Assembly (NCBI GenBank): GCA_964448675.1
Contig: CAYUZU010000001.1
Span: 1 to 64,000, forward strand
Length of the DNA stretch: 64,000 bases
Source: CAYUZU01 sp964448675
GTDB taxonomy: Bacteria > Planctomycetota > Phycisphaerae > UBA1845 > Fen-1342
Direction of reading: 5' to 3'
This document shows, piece by piece, positions 26,238 to 34,809 of the stretch. The stretch's first letter is position 1. Each line of letters starts with the position of its first letter. The position numbers and the translations under genes were made by a program. A model generated the notes under the pieces. The model did not search any database, had not been told where the DNA came from, and worked only from the letters and a program-made list of their open reading frames with translations.

Positions 26238-27680
26238 ATGCGTAGTCTGTTGTTGATGATCGTGCTGGGGCTGGGGGCCTCGCCGGGGCTGGCGGCCGGG
26301 CGCGAGCCGGCGGACCTCGTGCCGGCGGAGTCACTGCTGTGCTGGCAGGGGCAGCCGCTGCCGGACGCGCCGCAGCCGGGCAGCCCGACGTCGACGCTGA
26401 AGACGTTGCTCGAGTTGGGACAGCGGCTGACGGGGCAGTCGCTGGAGGGGGTGGCGCAGCTCACGATGCGCGGGGCGGAGCTGTTCAACCTGATGATCCG
26501 CTATCCACACGCGATTGCGCTCGTCGACGTCAAGGCCAAGCCGATCGAGCAGGATCCGCGTGCCAAACGCGTGGACAAGCTGCGGCTGGCGGTGATCGCG
26601 CAGGTGGCGCCATCGGGCGAGCAGGCGGATCGTGCTGCGGTGGAGCCGTTCCTGCGGATCATTCAGACAGCGGTCAACGAGCAGACCAACCGCGACGAGG
26701 CGACGCTGGTCACGAAGACGCACGGGCGCTGGCGCTACCAGGAACTGCGTGACAACCGGTTGCCGGACTGGTGCGTGATCGGCTGGGGACAGATCGGCCA
26801 TCACTTCGTGCTGACGGTGGGGGAAGGGGTCTGGGAGAGTGTGGCGCAGGTGGCGGCGGGGGAGCGGCCGGCACTGACGAAGGTCGACTGGTTCGCGGCC
26901 GCCCGCCGGGATCGCCAGCGGGGCACACTGATCGAGATTCTGGTGGCGGCACGCGAGATTCAGGCGCGGCTTGATCCGTTGATTGACGATCGGGCCAGCG
27001 CGTTCTTTCGCGCGTGGGACGCGGAGGACCTGCGGCGGGCGTACTGGGCGATCGGGCTGGAGGGGCCGGCGCTGTTCTGCCGGGCGACGCTGCTGGTGGG
27101 TGATCAGACGGTGGAGCGGGTATACGCCGACCCGGCGTTTCGCGACACGCGGCTGTTGGCGGTCGTGCCGGACGGCGCGCGCTGGGCGATCTACCGCCTG
27201 CCGGTGGATCGGTTCCTGCAGCGGTTCTTCGAGGGGATTGTCGCGATGCAGGGGCCCAAGCAGCAGCGGCAGGTCCGGCGCATCTGGGCCGAGATTCAGC
27301 AGGAACGCGGTTTTGACGTGGAGCGGCACCTGCTGGCGAATCTCGGCGCGCACGTCGTGCTGCACAACTTTCCGGTGCATCCGCTGCGCGTGCCGATCGC
27401 GGTGACGACGCTGATCGAGATTCGCGAGAACCCGGCGCAGGTGCGGCGCACGATCGACACGATCTGCGAGGTGTTTCGCGAGGCGCTGCAGCAGGCGGTG
27501 GCGGAGGGACACGGGCCACTGCCGTGGGCATTGCGGCGGACGCCTGACGGGCTGTGGCACCTGCAATTCGCCGTGATTGCCGGGCCGGCGTGGACGGTGA
27601 CGGATCGGTTCGTCGTGCTGAGCTGGTCGCCGGCGGCGTTGCGGGCTTATCTCGAGCGGCAGGGGGATGCGGTGAAGTAA
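26238..27680 (+). CDS. exported protein of unknown function
   Basis: A 480-aa protein with a Sec signal peptide (about 1-20, ending GLAAG). The mature part reads like the planctomycete family of secreted proteins that begin with an 'LVPAESLLCW' segment and contain repeated mixed alpha/beta units: three stretches of hydrophobic strand followed by basic helix. It contains two cysteines near WCVIGWGQIGHH and LFCRATLLV. No catalytic motif recognised. Followed by a strong bidirectional terminator shared with clpC. Confidence 0.62.
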   Translation: MRSLLLMIVLGLGASPGLAAGREPADLVPAESLLCWQGQPLPDAPQPGSPTSTLKTLLELGQRLTGQSLEGVAQLTMRGAELFNLMIRYPHAIALVDVKAKPIEQDPRAKRVDKLRLAVIAQVAPSGEQADRAAVEPFLRIIQTAVNEQTNRDEATLVTKTHGRWRYQELRDNRLPDWCVIGWGQIGHHFVLTVGEGVWESVAQVAAGERPALTKVDWFAAARRDRQRGTLIEILVAAREIQARLDPLIDDRASAFFRAWDAEDLRRAYWAIGLEGPALFCRATLLVGDQTVERVYADPAFRDTRLLAVVPDGARWAIYRLPVDRFLQRFFEGIVAMQGPKQQRQVRRIWAEIQQERGFDVERHLLANLGAHVVLHNFPVHPLRVPIAVTTLIEIRENPAQVRRTIDTICEVFREALQQAVAEGHGPLPWALRRTPDGLWHLQFAVIAGPAWTVTDRFVVLSWSPAALRAYLERQGDAVK

Positions 27681-27716
27681 GGGGGCGGGCGGGCGACCGG
27701 GCGCATCTCAGAAAAG

Positions 27717-27754
27717 AAAACGCTGGTACGACGTTCTGCGCGTACCAGCGTTTT
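27717..27754. terminator. bidirectional intrinsic terminator
   Basis: Perfect 14-bp stem AAAACGCTGGTACG (27717-27730) / CGTACCAGCGTTTT (27741-27754) with a 10-nt loop. It has T runs on both strands: TTTT on plus, TTTTCTTTTC on minus. Serves the convergent exported-protein gene and clpC. Confidence 0.9.
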
Positions 27755-27805
27755 GCCATCTTGCCTTGTCGCGCCCGAGCGAGTCAGTCCACTCGGGGAC
27801 GGAGT

Positions 27806-30322
27806 TTACGTCGCCTCGGCGCTGGCGACGGGCGTTTCCTTGTCACCCTCGGGCGGGGCTTCGCGGCCCTCGAAGGTGAAGCGACGGTCGTCATCCTCGC
27901 CGGCCACGTCGATGCGGATGAGGTTCTTGCCACGGTACTTGCCGCGAAGGATGTCCTCGCTGAGCGGATCCTCGATCTTGGTCGAGATCGTGCGCCGCAG
28001 CGGGCGGGCACCGAACTTCTCGTCGGTGCCCTGCTCGACGAGGAACTCGCGGGCCGGTTCGGTGAGCTCGAGCGACAGGCCGCGCTCGCGGAGGCGGCCG
28101 GTGACCTTGGCCAGCTCGAGGTCGACGATCAGCCGCAGGTCGTCGTGGGTGAGCTTGTGGAACACGACGACCTCGTCGAGGCGGTTGATGAACTCGGGGC
28201 GGAAGTTGCGCTCGAGCTCGCCGGTCAGCATGTCCTTCATCTTCTCGTAGTTGATGTTCTCGTCGCGCTTCATGAAGCCGAACGGATCCTGGCTCATGAT
28301 GCGGTCGGCGCCGATGTTGCTGGTCATGATGAGGATGGTGTTGCGGAAGTCCACATGGCGGCCGAACGAGTCGGTCAGCCGGCCTTCCTCCATGATCTGC
28401 AGCAACATGTTGAAGACGTCGGGGTGCGCCTTCTCGATCTCGTCGAGCAGGACCACGGAGTACGGGCGACGGCGGATGCGCTCGGTAAGCTGGCCGCCCT
28501 CTTCGTAGCCGACGTAGCCCGGCGGGGCGCCGACGAGGCGGCTGACGTTGTGCTTCTCCATGTACTCGGACATGTCGAGCGTGATCAGCGCGTCTTCGTC
28601 GCCGAACATGAACTCGGCGAGCGTCTTGGCCAGCAGCGTCTTGCCGACGCCCGACGGGCCGAGGAAGATGAACGAGCCCATGGGGCGGTTGGGGTCCTTC
28701 AGGCCACTGCGGCTGCGCCGCACGCTGCGGGCAATGGCGCTGATGGCCTCTTCCTGGCTGATGACGCGCTTGTGGAGTTCCTTCTCGATCTCCAGCAGGC
28801 GGTCGGCCTCTTCCTTCTCCAGGCGGGTGAGCGGAACGCCCGTCATACGACTGACGACCTCGCCGATGACGTTGCCGTCGACGACGCCCTCGGTCTCCTT
28901 CGAGACGTCCTTCCACTCGCGCTGGATGTTGTCCTTCTTCATGCGGAGCGATTCGCACTTGTCGCGCAGCTCAGCCGCCCGTTCGTAATCGGCGTTCTTG
29001 ACGGCCTCGTCCTTCTCGACCGACAGGCGCTCGATCTCGCGCTCCAGCTCGGCCAGGTCGGGCGGCAGTGTCATGCTCTTGATGCGGACGCGCGCGCCCG
29101 CTTCGTCGATGACATCGATGGCCTTGTCGGGCAGCACGCGGCCGGTGATGTAGCGGTGCGAGAGCTCGGTTGCGGCCTGGAGCGCCTCGTCCGTGATCTG
29201 CACGCGGTGGTGCGCCTCGTAACGGTCACGAAGACCCTTGAGAATCTCGAGCGTGTGCTCGAGCGAGGGCTCGTCGACGTTGATCGGCTGGAAGCGGCGG
29301 GCCAGGGCCGCGTCCTTCTCGATGTACTTGCGGAACTCATCGAAGGTCGTGGCACCGATGCACTGGATCTCGCCGCGCGACAGCGCAGGCTTGAGCACGT
29401 TGGAGGCGTCGATCGCGCCCTCGGCGCCGCCGGCGCCGACCAGCGTGTGCAGCTCGTCAATGAAGAGGATGACGTTGCGGGCGCGGCGGACCTCGTTCAT
29501 CACGGCCTTGATGCGCTCTTCGAACTGGCCGCGGTACTTGGTGCCGGCGACCATGAGGGCGAGGTCGAGGATGACGATGCGTCGATCGTGCAGCAACTCG
29601 GGCACCTGACGCGAGATGATCTTCTGGCCCAGGCCTTCAACGATGGCCGTCTTGCCGACGCCGGCCTCACCCAGCAGCACCGGGTTGTTCTTGACGCGGC
29701 GGCAGAGGACGGTGATGACGCGCTCGATCTCGCCCATGCGGCCGATGACGGGATCGAGCTTGCCTTCGCGGGCAAGCTCGGTCAGGTCGCGACCGAAGGA
29801 ATCCAGTGCGGGCGTCTTGCTCTTGCCCTTGGGGGCGCTGGGTTCGCCGGGTGGCGTCATGCTGGCGGTTTCCTCGGCCTCGACGCCGGCGCCGAGCAGG
29901 TTCAGCACCTCCTCGCGCACCTCTTCGAGTTTGAGGCCGAGGTTCATCAGGACCTGGGCGGCGACGCCGTCCTGCTCGCGGAGCAGGCCGAGGAGCAGGT
30001 GCTCGGTCCCGACATAGTTGTGGTTCAGGTTGCGCGCCTCTTCGATCGCGTACTCGATGACGCGTTTGGCACGCGGCGTCTGGGGGAGCTTGCCCATGGT
30101 GACCATCTCGGGGCCACTCTTGACGAGCTTCTCCACTTCCATCCGCACCTTGCGCAGATCCACGGTCAGGTTCTTAAGGACATTGGCGCCGACCCCCGAG
30201 CCTTCCTTGACGAGCCCGAGCAGGATGTGCTCGGTCCCGATGTACTCGTGGTTGAAGCGCTGGGCCTCTTGATTGGCCAGCGCCATGACCTTCCGCGCTC
30301 GATCAGTGAAGCGTTCAAACAT
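27806..30322 (-). CDS. clpC: ClpC-type AAA+ chaperone/protease ATPase
   Basis: Class I Clp/Hsp100 unfoldase that feeds substrates to ClpP. ATG 30322 gives 838 aa. The N-domain has two Clp repeats (GTEHILLGLVKEG and GTEHLLLGLLREQ). AAA-1 has Walker A GEAGVGKT. A short ClpC-type middle domain has a UVR-like motif (DEAVKNADYERAAELRDKCE). AAA-2 has Walker A GPSGVGKT and FRPEFINRLDE sensor region. The middle domain is far shorter than in ClpB, so ClpC is preferred. No ctsR/mcsAB-type partners are adjacent. Confidence 0.96.
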   Translation of the reverse strand: MFERFTDRARKVMALANQEAQRFNHEYIGTEHILLGLVKEGSGVGANVLKNLTVDLRKVRMEVEKLVKSGPEMVTMGKLPQTPRAKRVIEYAIEEARNLNHNYVGTEHLLLGLLREQDGVAAQVLMNLGLKLEEVREEVLNLLGAGVEAEETASMTPPGEPSAPKGKSKTPALDSFGRDLTELAREGKLDPVIGRMGEIERVITVLCRRVKNNPVLLGEAGVGKTAIVEGLGQKIISRQVPELLHDRRIVILDLALMVAGTKYRGQFEERIKAVMNEVRRARNVILFIDELHTLVGAGGAEGAIDASNVLKPALSRGEIQCIGATTFDEFRKYIEKDAALARRFQPINVDEPSLEHTLEILKGLRDRYEAHHRVQITDEALQAATELSHRYITGRVLPDKAIDVIDEAGARVRIKSMTLPPDLAELEREIERLSVEKDEAVKNADYERAAELRDKCESLRMKKDNIQREWKDVSKETEGVVDGNVIGEVVSRMTGVPLTRLEKEEADRLLEIEKELHKRVISQEEAISAIARSVRRSRSGLKDPNRPMGSFIFLGPSGVGKTLLAKTLAEFMFGDEDALITLDMSEYMEKHNVSRLVGAPPGYVGYEEGGQLTERIRRRPYSVVLLDEIEKAHPDVFNMLLQIMEEGRLTDSFGRHVDFRNTILIMTSNIGADRIMSQDPFGFMKRDENINYEKMKDMLTGELERNFRPEFINRLDEVVVFHKLTHDDLRLIVDLELAKVTGRLRERGLSLELTEPAREFLVEQGTDEKFGARPLRRTISTKIEDPLSEDILRGKYRGKNLIRIDVAGEDDDRRFTFEGREAPPEGDKETPVASAEAT

Positions 30323-30412
30323 GCGTTCCAATACTCCCAGCGGATGCAGCCGCACGCCGATCTGCTATCTGCGACGGGGCAGACGATCGTTACAGGACCT
30401 GACGTGCTGGAG

Positions 30413-30441
30413 ATTGTATTCCGCGGTTTCGGGGCCATCAA
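30413..30441 (-). promoter_or_regulatory. putative clpC promoter
   Basis: TTGATG (30436-30441) and TACAAT (30413-30418) with exact 17-nt spacing on the minus strand, giving a 5' UTR of about 80 nt. No CIRCE-type inverted repeat was seen in the UTR. Confidence 0.6.
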
Positions 30442-30528
30442 GGAACGGCACACGCCGCCAGAGGTGCTATCGACCAGCGGATGGAAGAGCCTGACTAGTC
30501 CTCTGAGCGGTGGGTGCATGACAGGGCC

Positions 30529-31080
30529 TCAGCGGGGCGGATGGGCGAGGCGGGCTCGTGTCTGCTCCCGATAGATGCCGTGGCGATCGAGGCGACGCAC
30601 GCGTTCCCAGGCGCTGCGGGCGGCATGAACCGATCCAGCGAGGCTGAGCGCCTGCGCCAGCCGATAAGCCACGAGCAGGTCGTCGGCGTAGGTGTCGGCG
30701 AGCGATGAAAGCACTTGCAGTGCCGCACCGTGCTCGCCACGCTCCAGGAGCTCTCGTGCGTGCCAGAGCTGCTGCCGGCGGTGCCGGGCGGCCGCGGCCC
30801 GGCGGCGTGCTCGAATGGTGGTGAGCAGGCGGATCTGGGCGCCGAGGTAGCAGCCGACGGCCAGGCCGATGCCCAGTGCCTGATAAGCGCGGGTGAAGTC
30901 GGCGGGAAATAACAATATGGCAATCAGCGCAAAATTCGCGCTGGCGGCGAAAGCGAGCCCGACCAGCACGCCGGGGAGCAGGGCGCCGATGGCGATAAGG
31001 CCGCCGCCGGGGAGGATGAGGTTGAGCAAGCTCGCCCGGCCGGCGTTGTTGCATGGGCCTGCGACGACTTCAGGAGCCAC
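30529..31080 (-). CDS. membrane protein with C-terminal TPR-like region
   Basis: Starts with GTG 31080 behind AAGGAG, 11 bp inside the end of the glycosyltransferase gene, giving 183 aa. Two to three hydrophobic segments (about 15-80) begin with NLILPGGG. Residues about 95-170 form helix pairs of TPR type (LLERGEHGAALQVLSSLADT, then RLAQALSLAGSVHAARSAWE). The coupling suggests it works with the glycosyltransferase, perhaps as a membrane or partner subunit (inference). Confidence 0.68.
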   Translation of the reverse strand: MAPEVVAGPCNNAGRASLLNLILPGGGLIAIGALLPGVLVGLAFAASANFALIAILLFPADFTRAYQALGIGLAVGCYLGAQIRLLTTIRARRRAAAARHRRQQLWHARELLERGEHGAALQVLSSLADTYADDLLVAYRLAQALSLAGSVHAARSAWERVRRLDRHGIYREQTRARLAHPPR

Positions 31081-32215
31081 GGTGTGTCTCCTTGGGACCG
31101 GGGGGGCGCGGCGCGCCCTCGGTGGCGAGTCGCTGGTAGATGGCCAGCAGGCGGTCCACGAGCGTGCCGACACCATGATGCTCGTAGAAGTAGTCGGCGG
31201 CGCGAGCCCGCAGGTCGCGAGCCAGCTTGGGCTTCTCGATGGTCTGCATCAGCAGGTAGGCGAGCTCGACGGCCGAGCCGGGGGTGAATTGCCAGCTCGT
31301 GCGGCCCTCGATGAACCACTCGGCGAGCTGGTCGCGTGAGGCGATGACGATCTTGCCGAGGCCCATGGCCAGCAGGGGGGCGAGCCACAGGTCGGTCTGG
31401 CGGGCGGGTACGACGCAGACGTCGGCACCGCTGATGCCCTTTTCCCACAGGTGGGGCTCGTCGATGACGACGCAGCATTCGTGCACGCGACGTTCGTGCA
31501 TGAGGCGCCAGGCGGCGGGGGTGTGGCGGGCTTCGCCGATGAGCACGGCCTGCAGGTCGGCGCCGCTGCTGCGGAGCTGGGCGAGGGCGTCGAGCACGAC
31601 GCCGAGAGCGGGCGGGTCGCCCAGCATGCCCACGCATGCGATGCCAAGCGTGCGGTCGGCCGCCGGCTCGGGAACGTACCCCAGCGGCACGCCGACGGCG
31701 GGGGCGACGGTTTCCCAGTGTTGGGGGTTGAGCGACCAGCGATCGAGCAGGGGGCCGGTGAGGCCCTTGGCGGCGGCGAGCACGCGGTGGCGCGGGCGGG
31801 GGCGGCGGCGGGCGAGGCGATGGATGTGGTGCTCGTCGAAGGCGTGGACGACGAGGGCGGCGCCGGTTTCACGGGCCCATTGGCGGCACCAGCGCTCGCC
31901 AGCGGCGCCCCAGACGTGGGCGATCATGGGCGGCGGCGCGCAGCGGAGACGGATGGTCTCGGGCAGCCGCCAGCCGCGCCAGCCGCCAATATGGATGGGG
32001 CGTATGCGATTGACGGCGGTGCCGTCGAGGGCGGCGAGGAGCGGCTCGTCGTTGGTGAGCAGGGCGATGCGGGGGCCGCTCTCGGCGAGGGCCCAGAGCA
32101 CCTGTCGCAACATCGGCTCCCAGCGGGCGGCGACCGCGTGGTCGACGACGTGGACGACGTGGCCGCTGAAAGGTGGCCGCGCGTCAGGTGCGTGGTTTTC
32201 CGACAACTGGGTCAT
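31070..32215 (-). CDS. GT4-type (GT-B) glycosyltransferase
   Basis: A 381-aa protein from ATG 32215. The C-terminal half shows the GT-B nucleotide-sugar-binding domain: LGIACVGMLGDPPALGVVLDAL, ADLQAVLIGEA, and a GT4-like helix around GADVCVVPARQTDLWLAPLLAMGLGKIVIAS, followed by WQFTPGSAVELAYLL. The Glu of the usual EPxxxxxxE motif is not in its typical form. Acceptor and sugar unknown; likely surface glycan assembly. Coupled to the downstream membrane protein. Confidence 0.78.
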   Translation of the reverse strand: MTQLSENHAPDARPPFSGHVVHVVDHAVAARWEPMLRQVLWALAESGPRIALLTNDEPLLAALDGTAVNRIRPIHIGGWRGWRLPETIRLRCAPPPMIAHVWGAAGERWCRQWARETGAALVVHAFDEHHIHRLARRRPRPRHRVLAAAKGLTGPLLDRWSLNPQHWETVAPAVGVPLGYVPEPAADRTLGIACVGMLGDPPALGVVLDALAQLRSSGADLQAVLIGEARHTPAAWRLMHERRVHECCVVIDEPHLWEKGISGADVCVVPARQTDLWLAPLLAMGLGKIVIASRDQLAEWFIEGRTSWQFTPGSAVELAYLLMQTIEKPKLARDLRARAADYFYEHHGVGTLVDRLLAIYQRLATEGAPRPPGPKETHRGS

Positions 32216-32284
32216 TTGAGCGCAGCATAGCACGAGCGGTGGTGGAGGCGTAGGGCGGCGGGGCAGGACCCGCCCATTGCGGGC

Positions 32285-32485
32285 CTAGCGGTCCGTGCTC
32301 TCCCGCGCGGCCGACGCCGCGTTCTCATCGCTCGGTTCGTTGGGCGTCGTCAGCACGCGGTACAGGCAGAAGATGTTGAGCGAGAGCACGACCAGGATGC
32401 AGAACGTCATCAGGACGCCGCCCGAAGTCGTCAGCGCTTCGTCGGCGGGCGCTGCCTGAGCGAGCGGGAGCAGTAGCAGGTTCAT
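32285..32485 (-). CDS. small single-span membrane protein coupled to NSS transporter (MetS-like)
   Basis: A 66-aa protein from ATG 32485, overlapping the transporter stop by 4 bp (ATGA). One hydrophobic helix (about 22-45, GGVLMTFCILVVLSLNIFCL) is followed by a polar C-terminus. Bacterial NSS transporters are often followed by a short single-span subunit (MetS type) needed for transport; this one is longer than the usual 30-40 aa. Function is inferred from position, size and topology, not from clear sequence identity. Confidence 0.6.
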   Translation of the reverse strand: MNLLLLPLAQAAPADEALTTSGGVLMTFCILVVLSLNIFCLYRVLTTPNEPSDENAASAARESTDR

Positions 32486-34590
32486 TCGGCGGCCTCCCAA
32501 TCGATGCCCTGGCGTTCGGCCTCGGCGATCGACGCTCCGATGCGGTTGCGGCACGCGACATCGCTGAGAATGTAGAGTCCGAGCAGGAACAGCACCACGC
32601 CGAGGAAGACGAATCGCGCGATGTTGGCATCGACGACGGCGGCCTGGCGGGCAGCGTTCATCTGCTCGCGGACGCCGGCGACGAAAGCGACGGTCCGTGG
32701 TGCGGGTTCGGTCACCGCGCGGCCGGTGAGGCGCTGGACCTTGCGGATCAGTTGGCGGGCAGGCAGCGATTCGCTGGCGGTGAGGCCGGCCACGACGAGC
32801 GGCTGGTCGGCGCCGTCCAGCGGTGGGAGCAGGCCGAGGCGGTCGGTGACGCGGGCGGCGTAGAAGGCGTCGCGGGCGTCCTTGTCGGCAAAGTCCTGGC
32901 GGCTGGCGGCGGCCCGCACCTCGTCGACCCAGTCGGGCAGGTCCTCGATGTCGGGCAACGCGGCGACGCTGGCGACGGTGGCCATGACCGCTTCGTAGCG
33001 TTCATTGTCGCTGAGCGTCGGATTGATGAGGGTATCCATGAGCTCGGCGCGGAGGGCGAGGGCCTGTTCGGCCTTGGCGCGGGCGGCCTTGTTGCCCTGG
33101 CTTTCAGGATTCATCGCGTCGAGCCGGGCGGGGAATTCCTGCCAGGCCCACGCGACGAGGATGATGATGAGGAAGGCGGGGGTGACGTAGCGCAGCAGGA
33201 TCGCCAGCACGCCGGGCACCTGCAAGTCGGCGCCGCGGTTCATCTCCTTGACGCCACGCTCGGCCCCGATCACCCAGCCGAACATGATCACCAGCCCGAG
33301 GGCGGCGACGATCATGAACAGGTTGCACCAGAAATCGGTGTGGTCGAGGGCGACGACGTTGCGGCTGAAGGACATGGTCAGAGCGGCACCGATCGCGGTG
33401 ATCACGCCAAGGATGCCGACGCTCGCGCGGCGACCGAGGCCGAAGCCGTCCTCGAGAAACGCGATTGCCGGCTGGAGCATGCTGAGTGAGCTGGTGACGG
33501 CGGCGAGAAAGAGCAGGCCGAACCACAGGGCGCCGACGGCGTTGCCCAGCGGCATGAAATGCATGATGGCGGGCAGGGTGACGAAGCCCAGCTCGAAGGT
33601 GCCGCCCTTGGCGTTTTCGGCGCCGAGGAAGAGGAAGGCCGTCGGCACGACGATCAGGCCGGCGAGAATGACCTCGCAGAATTCGTTGGTGCTGGACGCG
33701 CTGAGCGAGCTGAGGACGACGTCGTCGTCTTTGCGGAGGTAGCTGGAGTAGCAGAGAATCAGGCCGAAACCGACGCTGAGGCTGAAGAAGATCTGGCCGG
33801 ACGCCGCGAGCCACACCTGGGGATCGCCCAGCGCCTGCCAGTCGGGGTTCCACATGAAGCCCAGGCCCGAGGTGATGTTGGGCAGGGTGAGCACACGCAG
33901 CAGAATGACCAGGGCGCACAGGATCAGCGCGGGCATGGCCCACTTGCAGAAGCGCTCGATGCCGCGGGTCACGCCCTGGTAGATGATGAAGAAGTTGACG
34001 AGGAAGCAGGCGAGAACCAGCCAGACGGTTCGCCCACCGGTGAACACGGCCCCGTGCGACGCGACGCCGAACACCTCGCCCTGGTGGGATACGGCCGCGC
34101 CGACGACCTTGTCGATGACCTGTTCGCGGGTCTCGGCGTTCTGGGTGACGGATGCGAAGAGCTGCTCGAAGCCGCCCTGGATGAAGAACAGGCAGTAGTC
34201 CAGGCACCATGCTTCGAGCAGGATGTAGTACATGTAGATGGCGACGGGGATCAGCAGCGAGATGGCGCCGAGCAGCTTGGCGGGGCTGCGGCGCCAGATG
34301 GCGAACATGATGCCCGGGGCGCTGTTCTGTCCGAAGCGGCCGCCGAGCCGGCCGAGGGTCCATTCGCACCAGGCGATGGGGATGCCGAGCAGGAGGAAGC
34401 TGATGAAGTAGGGGATCATGAACGCGCCGCCGCCGTTGTTCACCGCGACGCCGGGGAACCGCAGGAAGTTTCCCAGGCCGACGGCCGAGCCGGCGACGGC
34501 GAGCACCACGCCGAGCTTCGAGCCCCACTTCTCCTTCTGGTTGCCGCCTGGCAGCGCGTTCGGCGTTGCGCCCGTGGACCGCTCCGACAT
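32482..34590 (-). CDS. sodium-dependent transporter, NSS (SNF) family
   Basis: Inner-membrane Na+-coupled amino-acid symporter with the LeuT fold. ATG 34590 gives 702 aa, with GGGAGA upstream. TM1 carries the Na+-site signature VAGSAVGLGNFLRFP. About twelve membrane helices are predicted. It is about 150-200 residues longer than usual, because a mostly helical, charged soluble segment (about residues 490-650) separates the last two membrane helices. Translationally coupled to a 66-aa membrane protein. Substrate not predictable. Divergent from the AGCS symporter gene. Confidence 0.9.
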   Translation of the reverse strand: MSERSTGATPNALPGGNQKEKWGSKLGVVLAVAGSAVGLGNFLRFPGVAVNNGGGAFMIPYFISFLLLGIPIAWCEWTLGRLGGRFGQNSAPGIMFAIWRRSPAKLLGAISLLIPVAIYMYYILLEAWCLDYCLFFIQGGFEQLFASVTQNAETREQVIDKVVGAAVSHQGEVFGVASHGAVFTGGRTVWLVLACFLVNFFIIYQGVTRGIERFCKWAMPALILCALVILLRVLTLPNITSGLGFMWNPDWQALGDPQVWLAASGQIFFSLSVGFGLILCYSSYLRKDDDVVLSSLSASSTNEFCEVILAGLIVVPTAFLFLGAENAKGGTFELGFVTLPAIMHFMPLGNAVGALWFGLLFLAAVTSSLSMLQPAIAFLEDGFGLGRRASVGILGVITAIGAALTMSFSRNVVALDHTDFWCNLFMIVAALGLVIMFGWVIGAERGVKEMNRGADLQVPGVLAILLRYVTPAFLIIILVAWAWQEFPARLDAMNPESQGNKAARAKAEQALALRAELMDTLINPTLSDNERYEAVMATVASVAALPDIEDLPDWVDEVRAAASRQDFADKDARDAFYAARVTDRLGLLPPLDGADQPLVVAGLTASESLPARQLIRKVQRLTGRAVTEPAPRTVAFVAGVREQMNAARQAAVVDANIARFVFLGVVLFLLGLYILSDVACRNRIGASIAEAERQGIDWEAAE

Positions 34591-34809
34591 GATCGCGTGC
34601 TCTCCCTTGTTGGCGAAGTGACCGGCGCCGTGCACCCGGGACGACCCGCGCCCGTCGTCGACGTGCGACACCCGCACGGCAGAACCGCGTCGGCGGCGGT
34701 AGTGTAAACGCGACGCGTGGGTGCTGCCAGCGGTTGCCGCGTGGCGGCGTGGCGGCTATCTTCCGGCGCGTTCACGTCGATTTGTTGTTGATCACACCGC
34801 GGAGCGGCC

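Noticed and set aside
27554..30574. A 1006-codon open frame on the plus strand opposite clpC
   Set aside because: It is antisense to a fully conserved ClpC and its translation is Leu/Asp/Val-rich with no domain; long antisense frames are expected in high-GC DNA.
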